Below are positions 24,589-33,520 of a stretch of 64,000 nucleotides of DNA, piece by piece (within the stretch, counting starts at the first letter, position 1; every line of letters starts with the position of its first letter). The stretch is taken from positions 94,688-158,687 of the forward strand of contig JAFAGA010000008.1 of the NCBI GenBank assembly GCA_023423045.1. Reading direction: 5' to 3'. This stretch comes from Bacillota bacterium (GTDB lineage: Bacteria; Bacillota; Clostridia; Lachnospirales; Lachnospiraceae). The translations under genes were made by a program, and so were the position numbers. Under the pieces are notes generated by a model. It was given only the letters and a program-made list of their open reading frames with translations. It was not told the origin of the DNA and ran no database searches.

Positions 24589-24712
24589 ATGAAAGCATTA
24601 ACTTCTGAAGGAATTAAGAAGGTTGAATTAAAAAAGGATCCGATCCTACCGATATTATTACCCATAAAATTCCTTTGGACAAGAGCAGCTATTTAAGCAT
24701 CTGGTTATTCTG
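24589..24712 (+). pseudogene. Internally deleted zinc-dependent alcohol dehydrogenase
   Basis: An ATG at 24589 starts MKALTSEGIKKVELKK, a typical medium-chain dehydrogenase N-terminus. Sixteen codons later another frame reads DPTDIITHKIPLDKSSY, which matches the C-terminal region of threonine/sorbitol-type dehydrogenases. About 300 residues between the two ends are missing. The sequence ends inside the 3' end of ligD on the opposite strand. Both ends retained with the middle gone indicates one internal deletion. Confidence 0.65.
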
Positions 24713-27145
24713 AAAAAATCCGTTCCAGGGATCATTCCCGCCGATCCTCGAAAGAGCCTCTGCCATATTGATTCCGTCAGGAGCAACTGTGTCAAGCTCC
24801 TCCCATGCGATTGGCATAGATACCCCGGCACCCTTTCTCGCTCTTATGGAATAAGGCGCGATACTTGTGGCACCTCTTCCGTTTCGTATCCAGTCGATGA
24901 ATATCTTACCGCTGCGCTTGGCCTTTCTGACATTGCTGGTATAGCGTTCGGGCCACTTCTGCTCCATCACCTGGGCAACACTCTTTGCAAAGTCATGAAA
25001 TGGATCCCAGGCTGCAGCCGGTTGTAAAGGTACAACCACATGGTATCCCTTGCCGCCGCTGGTCTTGAGATAGGAGGTCAGTGAAAGTTCGGCAAGAATA
25101 TCTTTCATATCTCTGGCCCCCTGGCGCACCACGCTTAACTCCATTCCTTCATCCGGATCCAAATCAAATACCATAATATCCGGCTTTTCCAGTTCTTCGA
25201 CACGGCTTCCCCAGGTGTGAAATTCCAATGTCCCCATCTGTACTTCTGATATGAGTCCTGATACATTCTCAATATAGAAATAATCCTCTATCTCGCCGCT
25301 GCCTGTTGTAATGGGAATCGTAACAACTCCCTTACTGTCCGGACCGGGGTGCTTCTTGTAGAAGCAGGTCTGCGATATCCCCCTGGGGCAGCGCACAATA
25401 CTGAGAATTCTACCGCTCACATAGGGCAGCATACGTTCTGAAACATTTTCATAATACCGAATAATATCTGCTTTCGTAATTTTAGGATCATCGAATATCA
25501 CTTTATCCGGATTGGAGATTTTTACTCCCTGGATTAAGAGACTGTTTACCTTTGCTTCCATCGGTCCCTCCGTTTCTTTGACGGAGGATTGGAGCTGTGG
25601 TCCCTCCGTATTTTCTCTCTTTATCTCTCTGGGGTCCTTGTCGGTCCTCATGCCCTTGAAGCTTGCCTGCCTCAGCAAATTATCCTTGGTCCATTGGGCA
25701 AATTTGATTTCCGCCACCAGTTCAGGCTCAAGCCAGGTAAGCTTTTCCTTGGGTCTGGGCTCAGGCGCCTCCTTAAAAGGCGGGTCCTGTCTCTTTATGT
25801 TCTCAAACTTTTCCTCAAGCTCTCTCATATCAGCCTCGCTCAAACCGGTGCCGGCACGTCCGGCATAGACCAATTCCCCTCCCTCATAGATACCAAGAAG
25901 AAGCGAGCTTACCCCGCTGGTTTTTTTGTCGGTAAGGGTGTATCCTCCGATGACGAATTCCTGCCTTTTATCACATTTCATTTTGATCCAATCACCATTC
26001 CTTGTTCCGCTGTAATCGGAATCGGCTCTTTTTCCTATGATACCTTCCATGCCTGCCTCACAGGCAGCCGTAAAGCATTCTTTTGCATTTCCTCTGACAT
26101 AGCGGCTGTAGTAGAGGTTCCCGGAAGCCGTCTTCATCAGTTTCTCAAGCATCTCTTTTCTGTCAATCAGGGAATGTCCCCGAAGATCCGCCCCATCCAA
26201 TGCCAGGAGGTCAAAAACAATATAGGTCAGCTTCCCGTTCCCCGGATTTTTTAAATGGTTTTGCAAAGCCTGGAAATCCGTCTTGCCCGCAGAATCTGTG
26301 ATTGCTATTTCGCCGTCCAGGACCATCGCTCTCCCGGCAGCAAGGTCAATAAGGGAAGAGACGATGTCATGGAACCGTCTGGCATAATCATTGCCGTTCC
26401 TGGTGACGAGCCGGACGCTGTTACCCTCCACAAAGGCAATGATCCGAAAGCCGTCATATTTCAGCTCATAGAGCCACTCCTCTCCTTCAGGGGCCTTGTT
26501 AACTAATTTGGCCAACTGAGCCTCCACCTTCTCAAAGGGATTCCTTGTGATTTTTTCACCCTCTCCCCGTTGAATCTCTTCCATGGTGCGTCCGGTCCGG
26601 ATACTGGTGTCAAATTCAGAAATCCCGTCTTCAGTTTTGACATATTCATCCTTTTCCTTTAGCAAAAGCCAATTATCCTTCTCTTCACCGGATATCGCCT
26701 TCCATCGGAATAAGGTCCATTTCCCCTTAAGCCGTCTTCCTTTCAGAACAAACTTCAGCTCACCCTTTTTGAGCCCCTCTTCCACATCTCCTCCCGGTTC
26801 CCACAGTCCCTCATCCCAGAGCATGATCACTCCGCCGCCATATTCTCCTTTGGGAATGGTACCTTCAAAATTCCGGTATTCCAACGGGTGATCCTCCACC
26901 TTTACGGCAAGCCTCTTGTCGTGGGTATCATAGGAGGGACCCCTTGGTACCGCCCAGCTTAGCAGAACTCCATCCCATTCCAGACGTAAATCATAGTGAT
27001 CTCTGCGGGCCGCATGGTGCTGGACAACAAATCTAAGGCCTTGCTGATCATGGAGCCCCTCTCCCTCAGCATCTGTTCTTCCTTCCGGCTCCCAGGTCTT
27101 TTCAAAATTCCTTTTTTGGTTGTAGTCCTTTAGTTTTTCAGTCAT
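24689..27145 (-). CDS. ligD: Multifunctional DNA ligase LigD (NHEJ)
   Basis: The start at 27145 lies four bases after the ku stop; an ATG 42 bases upstream falls inside ku. The 818-residue protein carries three domains in the order phosphoesterase (about 30-175, with HHAARRDHYDLRLEWDG), ATP-dependent ligase (about 190-500, nucleophile Lys in ELKYDGFR) and polymerase/primase (about 545-810, with KVIFDDPKITKADIIRYY and FDLDPDEG metal ligands). Together with Ku it repairs double-strand breaks without a template, which in spore formers helps during germination or stationary phase. Domain order varies among bacteria; this PE-LIG-POL order is a useful marker. Confidence 0.95.
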   Translation of the reverse strand: MTEKLKDYNQKRNFEKTWEPEGRTDAEGEGLHDQQGLRFVVQHHAARRDHYDLRLEWDGVLLSWAVPRGPSYDTHDKRLAVKVEDHPLEYRNFEGTIPKGEYGGGVIMLWDEGLWEPGGDVEEGLKKGELKFVLKGRRLKGKWTLFRWKAISGEEKDNWLLLKEKDEYVKTEDGISEFDTSIRTGRTMEEIQRGEGEKITRNPFEKVEAQLAKLVNKAPEGEEWLYELKYDGFRIIAFVEGNSVRLVTRNGNDYARRFHDIVSSLIDLAAGRAMVLDGEIAITDSAGKTDFQALQNHLKNPGNGKLTYIVFDLLALDGADLRGHSLIDRKEMLEKLMKTASGNLYYSRYVRGNAKECFTAACEAGMEGIIGKRADSDYSGTRNGDWIKMKCDKRQEFVIGGYTLTDKKTSGVSSLLLGIYEGGELVYAGRAGTGLSEADMRELEEKFENIKRQDPPFKEAPEPRPKEKLTWLEPELVAEIKFAQWTKDNLLRQASFKGMRTDKDPREIKRENTEGPQLQSSVKETEGPMEAKVNSLLIQGVKISNPDKVIFDDPKITKADIIRYYENVSERMLPYVSGRILSIVRCPRGISQTCFYKKHPGPDSKGVVTIPITTGSGEIEDYFYIENVSGLISEVQMGTLEFHTWGSRVEELEKPDIMVFDLDPDEGMELSVVRQGARDMKDILAELSLTSYLKTSGGKGYHVVVPLQPAAAWDPFHDFAKSVAQVMEQKWPERYTSNVRKAKRSGKIFIDWIRNGRGATSIAPYSIRARKGAGVSMPIAWEELDTVAPDGINMAEALSRIGGNDPWNGFFQNNQMLK

Positions 27146-27149
27146 AGGA

Positions 27150-27923
27150 TCACGCCGTTTCCTTATCCTTCTTCGCTTTCTCAACACTGGCTTTCAATGC
27201 TTCCATGAGATCAATTACTTTGCCGCCACCATCGGACTCGGCGGAAACAATCTCTTTTCCTGAAACCTTTGTCTCAATGAGCTCACGAAGCCTTATTTGA
27301 TATTCATCCTTATATTTTGAAGGATCAAAGGGTGTATCCATGGAATTAATCAGCATTTTTGCCATATTCAGCTCCTGCTCGGATACCTCCGGCTTCGTAT
27401 ACTGCTTTTGAAGCTCCTTGATATCATCCGCGTAGAACATAATAGAGATGAGAATGCCCTCCGCCCGGGGAATGATCGCCATCAGTGTGTCCTTTGTGCC
27501 CATGACTGTCTTGCCTATGGCTACCTTCTGTTCGGCCATTAATGCGGAGCGAAGCAGCTCAAAGGCTTTTTCTCCTCCTGCCTCAGGTATGGCCTGATAC
27601 GTCTTCTCGTAATAAACCGGGGATATCTGATTTAAATTGGCAAAATGCAGAATTTGAATGGATTTTTCTTTTTCTGTCTTGATTTTTTCAATCTCTTCTT
27701 CCGTGATGACGACATATTTGTCATCATCATACTCAAAGCCCTTTACAATATCCTCCGATTTCATCTCCTTACCGCAATGAGCACATGTCTTCTTATAGCG
27801 GATGCGGCTGTTGTCTTCTTTATGCAGCTGATTGAAATGAATGTCATTATCCTGCGTGGTTGTATACATCGCGATTGGAATCGCAACCATTCCAAAGGTT
27901 ATGACCGATTTGCGTGATAACAT
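27150..27923 (-). CDS. ku: Ku protein (NHEJ DNA-end binding)
   Basis: The start at 27923 gives the canonical MLSRKSVITFGMVAIPI N-terminus and has GGAGGTG upstream. A longer in-frame extension to 28019 runs into the terminator hairpin and is rejected. The 257-residue protein forms the homodimeric ring that loads on broken ends and recruits LigD. A CAHCGKE...CGK-type pair of cysteines (CAHCGK) is present near residue 45. The lysine-rich C-terminal tail, common in bacterial Ku, ends in KDKETA. The gene is in one operon with ligD. Confidence 0.95.
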   Translation of the reverse strand: MLSRKSVITFGMVAIPIAMYTTTQDNDIHFNQLHKEDNSRIRYKKTCAHCGKEMKSEDIVKGFEYDDDKYVVITEEEIEKIKTEKEKSIQILHFANLNQISPVYYEKTYQAIPEAGGEKAFELLRSALMAEQKVAIGKTVMGTKDTLMAIIPRAEGILISIMFYADDIKELQKQYTKPEVSEQELNMAKMLINSMDTPFDPSKYKDEYQIRLRELIETKVSGKEIVSAESDGGGKVIDLMEALKASVEKAKKDKETA

Positions 27924-27994
27924 AGTTTGAAACACCTCCAAGCTTATTGTTTCCAACTGCACCATAACTATTCGACCCATACACCACATAAACA

Positions 27995-28046
27995 AGCGGG
28001 CAGAAATACAAAGATGCATATGCGCTTCTTTGTATTTCTGCCCGCT
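27995..28046 (-). terminator. Long hairpin between the binding-protein gene and ku
   Basis: A perfect 19-base-pair stem (27995-28013 with 28028-28046) with a 14-base loop. It lies 28 bases past the stop of the solute-binding protein gene in minus-strand sense and upstream of ku. The following T-run is weak (TTGTTTATG), so it may stop or only reduce read-through. Confidence 0.7.
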
Positions 28047-28073
28047 AAAGTTAATCGTATCAAATTTATCGTA

Positions 28074-29510
28074 TCAATTTAATCTACTGATTACATTATC
28101 CTCGCCAACGGTACGGGTTACGTCCACACCATAGGTTGCCATGGCATCCTGTGGACTGGTTCCTGACACAACAGATTCTACCATGGTCTGGATATGGGAA
28201 GAAACTGCAGAATAATTGCTGTCCTTCGGTCTAAAAGATGCAAACTCCAGATATTTGGTTGCTGTCTGGATGAAAGGCATCGAGGAATATTTCTTGTTAT
28301 CCACAATATCTTTTCTTGTTCCAATGCTGCCCATGGCAACAATAGCGTCCACATATTGATCTGTATCCATTAAATGCTTGATAAATTCCATCGTAAGGTC
28401 CTTGTTATCAGACTTGGAAGGAATCGACCACGCCCAGCCTCCGGCCAGAGTTACGCTGCCGGTACCGCCGCCATATTGAGTGGGCATCGGCGCAAAGCCT
28501 AATACCTCACTGTATTTCGGCCATGGAGATGCTCCTGTTTTCAGATAATTGCCGGCAATCCAGCTTCCGTCCAAGGATATCACAAGCTTGCCCTGGGGCA
28601 AATATTCCCTGGCGGAGGTATTGCTGGCCTGACCATTTAATACCTTGGATAACGGCGGCCCGAAATTGTTCTTATAAATATTATCCAAAAAGATCAGAGA
28701 ATCCAAAATCCCCTGACTGGATATAATCCACTTTCCGGTGGTTTCATCCTGCAATCTCTCGCCTGTTCCGTAAAGAAGCATCTCATAAGTCTGCATAGAG
28801 GTTGCCTCACCTGTCGCAACAGCGGAATTACACCAAAATGGCACCACATCCGGAACCTTCTCTTTAATGATCTGACAGGCGGCAAGGATATCCTCCCAGC
28901 TCTTCGGTTCCCAAACCTCCGGCAACCCTGCCTGCTTGAAGATTTCCTTGTTATACCACAAGCCCCGGGTGTCTGTATTATAAGGGACACCGTAGACCTT
29001 ATTGTCGGCAGCGGTGACAGACTTCTTCAAGGTATCATGATAAATACCGTTGGTCCAATCCTCATAATCTGCCAGATAGTCATCCAGCGGGGTAAGATAT
29101 CCTGCAGCAACGTCCGCCGCGATCTGAAATGTATCCTCTGCTACCAAGTCTGGCGCCGTCTTTTCAGATTGCAGGGAAAGGGCAATCCTGGCAAAATAAT
29201 CTCCCTCGGAAGAAGTGATGGGTGCAATATTCAACTCACAAATATCCTTTTTATCGAAGCTGTCATAAGCCGTTTGCAGCCACTTCCATAAAGAAGAGTT
29301 CTCACCCCGACCGTCATCTCTGAAGGTCACGGTGATTACGCTCTTTTTTATTTCTGCCTCCGTCTTATTGTCTCCGGATTCGGTAGTATTTTCTTTGTTC
29401 TGCGTGTCATTCGTTTCTACATCTGTCCCACTTGTACCCTTTAATCCTGCACATGCGGTTAATGATAAAATCATTACAGCTACCAGCAACAGACTCAATG
29501 ATTTCTTCAT
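28074..29510 (-). CDS. Family 1 extracellular solute-binding lipoprotein
   Basis: This 478-residue lipoprotein has a signal peptide with lipobox LSLTAC (Cys20) and a Ser/Thr/Glu-rich linker. The mature part has the SBP family 1 fold typical of sugar binding (TAPDLVAEDTFQIAA, then LTPLDDYL and KVYGVPYNTDTRGLWYNKEI). It is the last gene of the importer operon and follows the ATPase gene by 57 bases. The permeases of this operon are the Dpp/Opp type, which normally pair with family 5 binding proteins, so a MalF/MalG-type partner for this protein is missing here. Confidence 0.9.
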   Translation of the reverse strand: MKKSLSLLLVAVMILSLTACAGLKGTSGTDVETNDTQNKENTTESGDNKTEAEIKKSVITVTFRDDGRGENSSLWKWLQTAYDSFDKKDICELNIAPITSSEGDYFARIALSLQSEKTAPDLVAEDTFQIAADVAAGYLTPLDDYLADYEDWTNGIYHDTLKKSVTAADNKVYGVPYNTDTRGLWYNKEIFKQAGLPEVWEPKSWEDILAACQIIKEKVPDVVPFWCNSAVATGEATSMQTYEMLLYGTGERLQDETTGKWIISSQGILDSLIFLDNIYKNNFGPPLSKVLNGQASNTSAREYLPQGKLVISLDGSWIAGNYLKTGASPWPKYSEVLGFAPMPTQYGGGTGSVTLAGGWAWSIPSKSDNKDLTMEFIKHLMDTDQYVDAIVAMGSIGTRKDIVDNKKYSSMPFIQTATKYLEFASFRPKDSNYSAVSSHIQTMVESVVSGTSPQDAMATYGVDVTRTVGEDNVISRLN

Positions 29511-29567
29511 AACAGTACCTCACTTTTTCCGAATAAACACTGGAATCTATTAACTTCAACTCTTTCC

Positions 29568-30551
29568 TTATTCTACTGCTCCTACATTTAACGGATGGAT
29601 GCACAGCACCTTCCGCCCTCCGGGCAGATCCTTCATATCCGGTCTGGATTTCCTGCATTCATCCGTAGCATAAGGGCAACGGGGAGCGAACTTGCAATAG
29701 GTAATCGCATATTCCTTATCTTCGGTGTCAGGCATAACTAATTCCTGATCCCATTTCTCGCCCACCCTCGGTACTGCATTCATCAGAAGCTCCGTATAGG
29801 GATGAGCCGGATTATCCATAATTTCTTTAGCCTTGCCGTATTCGATCAGGCAGCCTCGATACAAGGTTGCAATATAATCCGATACATAGTAAGCAGTCGA
29901 AAGGTCATGGGTAACATAGATAAAGGAAACATTGTACTTATCTTTCAGCTCTTTAAACAGATTTACAATATTCATCTTCATGGACGCATCAATGGCGGCA
30001 ACCGGTTCGTCAGCTATAATAAGCTTCGGTCTGGTGATGAGCGCTCTTGCAATGGAGACACGCTGCAGCTCACCGCCTGAAAACTGGGTCGGATATTTGC
30101 CCTTTACTACTTCCAGCGACATACCCACACTCTTTAAAGTTTCATCAACCAGCTTTTCAGCCTCTTTGCGGTTTTTGGCAATCTTTAACCGAAGTGCGGT
30201 ATTAAACAGGTAAGTATCTACTGTTTTACGCATCGAAAAAGATTCATAGGGATTCTGGAATATCGGCTGCACATCCAGCTTAAACTGAAAAGGATCATAC
30301 CCTTTGCGGTCTTTATAGGATTTACCGGAAAGCAAGATATCCCCCTGGTCAGAGTCATGCAGACGCAGTATCATCTTACATAAGGTAGACTTACCGCAGC
30401 CCGATTCTCCTACGATGGAAAGAATTACCGGTTTACCGGAATCTATATCAATATTGATATCATCCACAGCAACAAGTCTTTTTTTGCTGAGCATTCCGCC
30501 GATATGGAAGGACTTGGTGACATTTTTTATTTCAAGTAATTTCTCAGACAT
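29568..30551 (-). CDS. ABC transporter ATP-binding protein (DppF/OppF-like)
   Basis: This 327-residue ATPase has Walker A GESGCGKST, signature FSGGELQRVS and Walker B LIIADEPVAAID. The C-terminal oligo_HPY domain carries CKFAPRCPYATDEC. It starts two bases after the stop of the partner ATPase gene. With the genes up to 35524 it forms one importer. Confidence 0.94.
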   Translation of the reverse strand: MSEKLLEIKNVTKSFHIGGMLSKKRLVAVDDINIDIDSGKPVILSIVGESGCGKSTLCKMILRLHDSDQGDILLSGKSYKDRKGYDPFQFKLDVQPIFQNPYESFSMRKTVDTYLFNTALRLKIAKNRKEAEKLVDETLKSVGMSLEVVKGKYPTQFSGGELQRVSIARALITRPKLIIADEPVAAIDASMKMNIVNLFKELKDKYNVSFIYVTHDLSTAYYVSDYIATLYRGCLIEYGKAKEIMDNPAHPYTELLMNAVPRVGEKWDQELVMPDTEDKEYAITYCKFAPRCPYATDECRKSRPDMKDLPGGRKVLCIHPLNVGAVE

Positions 30552-30552
30552 T

Positions 30553-31524
30553 TTATACCACCTCCCTGTTCAGCAAATGACAGGCCGCAAAGCGTCCCGG
30601 CTCCACCTCACGAAACTTCGGTACCAACTTCCTGCACTCTTCCGTCGCTTTGGGACAACGAGGTGCAAATCTGCAACCGGGAGGAGGGTTGGTAAGTGCA
30701 GGAGGTCTTCCCGGAATTCCTACCTTCTGGCTCTTATCACCGACCCGGGGAAGAGCGCCTACCAGCATCTGTGTATACGGATGCATCGGCCGTTCAAAAA
30801 TATCTTCTGTTTTGCCCAGCTCAATCATACTTCCGGAGTACATAATACCCATACGGTCTGTTATCTGATAATGTACGCCCATATCATGGCTTACGATTAC
30901 CATGGTGTTCTTTAATTTCTTTTGAAGTCGCATGAGCATCATAAGGATTCCCCGCTGAACTACAACGTCTAGAGCCGTAGTAGGTTCGTCTGCCAGAACC
31001 ACATTAGGTGACATGAATGTTGCCAATGCTATAATAACTCGCTGCCTCATTCCGCCGGAAAGCTGGAACGGATAAGCATCTAATAAATCAGGAGAGAGAC
31101 TGAGCTCTTCCAGATAGCTCTTAATTCTTTTTAAGGTTATTTCTTTCGGTTCTCTCTTTAATTCCTCTTTCGGAATCGAATCCAGGAACTGCTTCTTCAG
31201 TGGAACAATGGGGTTTAAAACACTCTGCGCCGCCTGCGGCACATAGGAGATATTATTCCACCAGGTCTTTCTGATCTGACCTGTTTCGTAAGAAAAATCC
31301 TTTCCGTCTTTCTGACCGCTCAGGATGAGTTTACCTGAGTCTACCACCAGAGGGAACTCGATAATATCATAGAGGGCCTTCAGCAAAGTCGTCTTACCGC
31401 AGCCGGATTCGCCTGCGATTCCAAAAATCTCATTATCATATATTTCAAAATCCACATCGTTAATAACATGAACCGGTCCGTTTATTGTGGAATACGAGGT
31501 GGATAAATGGTCTACTTTTAACAT
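30553..31524 (-). CDS. ABC transporter ATP-binding protein (DppD/OppD-like)
   Basis: This 323-residue ATPase has Walker A GESGCGKTT, signature LSGGMRQRV, Walker B VLADEPTTALD, H-loop VSHD and a C-terminal FAPRCPKATEEC oligo_HPY cysteine motif. The start lies three bases beyond the stop of the upstream permease gene. Confidence 0.94.
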   Translation of the reverse strand: MLKVDHLSTSYSTINGPVHVINDVDFEIYDNEIFGIAGESGCGKTTLLKALYDIIEFPLVVDSGKLILSGQKDGKDFSYETGQIRKTWWNNISYVPQAAQSVLNPIVPLKKQFLDSIPKEELKREPKEITLKRIKSYLEELSLSPDLLDAYPFQLSGGMRQRVIIALATFMSPNVVLADEPTTALDVVVQRGILMMLMRLQKKLKNTMVIVSHDMGVHYQITDRMGIMYSGSMIELGKTEDIFERPMHPYTQMLVGALPRVGDKSQKVGIPGRPPALTNPPPGCRFAPRCPKATEECRKLVPKFREVEPGRFAACHLLNREVV

Positions 31525-31527
31525 TTC

Positions 31528-32373
31528 CTACCTCCCTCTCTTCATTGATAGATAATCATTATAACCTGTGATCAGGAGGAACAGTCCGATAAACAATATC
31601 GCCGTAGCTATAATCGGAGATCCTATCCAGAACCACTGCTTTGTGAAGATAGCATTACGTTCTCTTGCCCACTGGATCATATTACCCAGGGAGATAAGAT
31701 TACCGGGCGACAGTCCCAGAACAGCCAGGCTCGATTCAGAAGCTATCGCAGCCAGCGTAGCATTCATGAAGTTGGAGAGTGACCACGTAAAAGCATAGGG
31801 AAGTATCTCGGTTACAACAACCTGGACAGTGCCTTCCCCTGAGAACCATGCGGTATGAATAAAATCACGTTCACGCATGGACAAAGCCATGGAACGGATC
31901 TGACGGCTCGGCCAGGCCCAGGCAAACATTGCAAGCACCAGTGCCATGATAATTACCGTGGAAGATCCCTTCATAAAGGAGGTCATCAGGATAAGAATTG
32001 GGAGGGACGGTATTACAATAAAGGTATCGGTTACAACCGTAAGCACACGGTCGAGCGCACCTCCTGAGAAACCAGCTAAAAGTCCCACAAACACACCTGC
32101 AACGGTACCAATCGTAGCAACAATAAGACCGATCGAAAGTGAATTATGGATCGCTTCCACCAGCAGCCACAGAACATCCTGTCCCATACTCGTTGTTCCC
32201 AGCCAGTGTTCCGATGAAGGCTTCAGCTTACTCGGATAGGAATTAAAGCTAAAGGGATTGACATGGGGTAAAAAATATACTACAAAACCAATAATAAGAA
32301 AGAATATCGTGATTATTATTCCTGCTTTTAAACGAAAATTCGCATTTTTCCAAAATTTTTTCACAATTTCCAC
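31528..32373 (-). CDS. ABC transporter permease (DppC/OppC-like)
   Basis: This 281-residue permease has an N-terminal cytosolic stub, a first membrane segment at about 15-35 and the HWLGTTSMGQDVLWLLV motif of the DppC family. The EAA-like region lies around SMRERDFIHTAWFSGEG. It follows the larger permease gene by nine bases. Confidence 0.93.
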   Translation of the reverse strand: MEIVKKFWKNANFRLKAGIIITIFFLIIGFVVYFLPHVNPFSFNSYPSKLKPSSEHWLGTTSMGQDVLWLLVEAIHNSLSIGLIVATIGTVAGVFVGLLAGFSGGALDRVLTVVTDTFIVIPSLPILILMTSFMKGSSTVIIMALVLAMFAWAWPSRQIRSMALSMRERDFIHTAWFSGEGTVQVVVTEILPYAFTWSLSNFMNATLAAIASESSLAVLGLSPGNLISLGNMIQWARERNAIFTKQWFWIGSPIIATAILFIGLFLLITGYNDYLSMKRGR

Positions 32374-32382
32374 CTCCTGCCC

Positions 32383-33390
32383 TTAATTGTAACGAATGCG
32401 AGGATCGATGAACGGATAGATCAGATCCACGATCAGTGTCGCAGTCGAGATTGCCACAATAGAAATTGTGATACATCCCAGTATCATATTATAGTCCGAC
32501 ATCAGGATCGATTTCTGTACCAGCATACCAACGCCGGGATAGCTAAATACAATCTCCGTCATGATGGAACCGCCGAATACACCGCCAAGGCTCATAGCCA
32601 GCGCAGTAACCTGAGTCAAAATTGAATTCCTAAACACATAGCTGCTTCCGATTTTGCCTTCCGAAAGACCCCTGTAACGGGCAAAAAGTACAAAATCCTC
32701 TTCCGATGTGGTGCCTGATAAGGACTTCATGGATATGATCCACCATCCGGTACCTACCATCAGCATTGCAATTGCCGGAAGAATGGATGCGCGAAGAAGC
32801 GATGCAAACAAAACTCCAAAATCCCCCTGGGTATTGATCGTAGCCTGAATAGGGAACCATCCCAAAACAAAGGCAAACACGATCTGCAGCACCAGAGCTA
32901 TAATAAAGTAAGGAACAGGATAAATACAAATCGCCACACCCTCTAAAATCTTGGAGGAAAGCTTGTTCTTGCGAAAGCCGGCCAGAAGTCCGATAGCATT
33001 ACCGATAATCCAGGCAATGACGGTAGTCGACAGCGAAAGAAAAAGCGTATATGGCAAATACATACCAATGATCTCACTCACGGGAGTGGGATAATTCATT
33101 AGGGACGGTCCAAAATTAAAGTGCAATAATCCATTCCACAAAAAGCTGCCATATTGCTCAAGCAGGGTTCCCTCCAAACCAAACTGAACCCTAAGCTGTG
33201 TGCGAAGCGCTTGCATCTCTACCGGATCCATCTGGCCGGAACGTGACTGCATCTGACCAATCATGTTCTCAACAGGATCAGAGGGAAACATTCTAGGGAT
33301 GAAAAATATAAAAGTAACACCAATCCACACGGTCAATAAATAAGTTAATATTCTCAGACCGAAATATTTACGGAATTTCAACGGCTCCAC
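32383..33390 (-). CDS. ABC transporter permease (DppB/OppB-like)
   Basis: This 335-residue protein has six predicted membrane segments and the DppB-type N-terminus (RILTYLLTVWIGVTFIFF). The coupling region is ARYRGLSEGKIGSSYVFRNS, followed by FGGSIMTEIVFSYPGVG. It is separated from the upstream binding-protein gene by 130 bases that contain a stem-loop (33430-33460), typical of operons in which the binding protein is made in excess. Confidence 0.93.
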   Translation of the reverse strand: MEPLKFRKYFGLRILTYLLTVWIGVTFIFFIPRMFPSDPVENMIGQMQSRSGQMDPVEMQALRTQLRVQFGLEGTLLEQYGSFLWNGLLHFNFGPSLMNYPTPVSEIIGMYLPYTLFLSLSTTVIAWIIGNAIGLLAGFRKNKLSSKILEGVAICIYPVPYFIIALVLQIVFAFVLGWFPIQATINTQGDFGVLFASLLRASILPAIAMLMVGTGWWIISMKSLSGTTSEEDFVLFARYRGLSEGKIGSSYVFRNSILTQVTALAMSLGGVFGGSIMTEIVFSYPGVGMLVQKSILMSDYNMILGCITISIVAISTATLIVDLIYPFIDPRIRYN

Positions 33391-33429
33391 TCCTTTTTTT
33401 TAAATTCACAAATATCTGCATAAATACTG

Positions 33430-33460
33430 TTACTGCCCGGTGATTACCACCAGGCAGTAA
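33430..33460 (-). other. Intercistronic stem-loop between binding-protein and permease genes
   Basis: TTACTGCC-C-GGTG pairs with CACC-AGGCAGTAA around a short loop. No T-run follows. It probably stabilises the 3' end of the upstream binding-protein message or partly blocks read-through. Confidence 0.6.
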
Positions 33461-33520
33461 ACAGAATTCTCATATTACTTACCACATCACTTCATTTCGT
33501 GCTCGTGAAGTCTGGTTATA

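Noticed and set aside
25589..26254. 221-codon plus-strand frame inside ligD
   Set aside because: It is antisense to a complete, motif-bearing LigD gene and its translation shows no recognisable domain; it is a shadow of biased codon use.
27924..28019. N-terminal extension of Ku
   Set aside because: The extension overlaps the terminator stem of the upstream gene and the canonical Ku start at 27923 has its own GGAGGTG.
33430..33460. Transcription terminator between the binding protein and the permeases
   Set aside because: There is no T-run after the stem and the downstream genes clearly belong to the same operon; listed as an intercistronic stem-loop.
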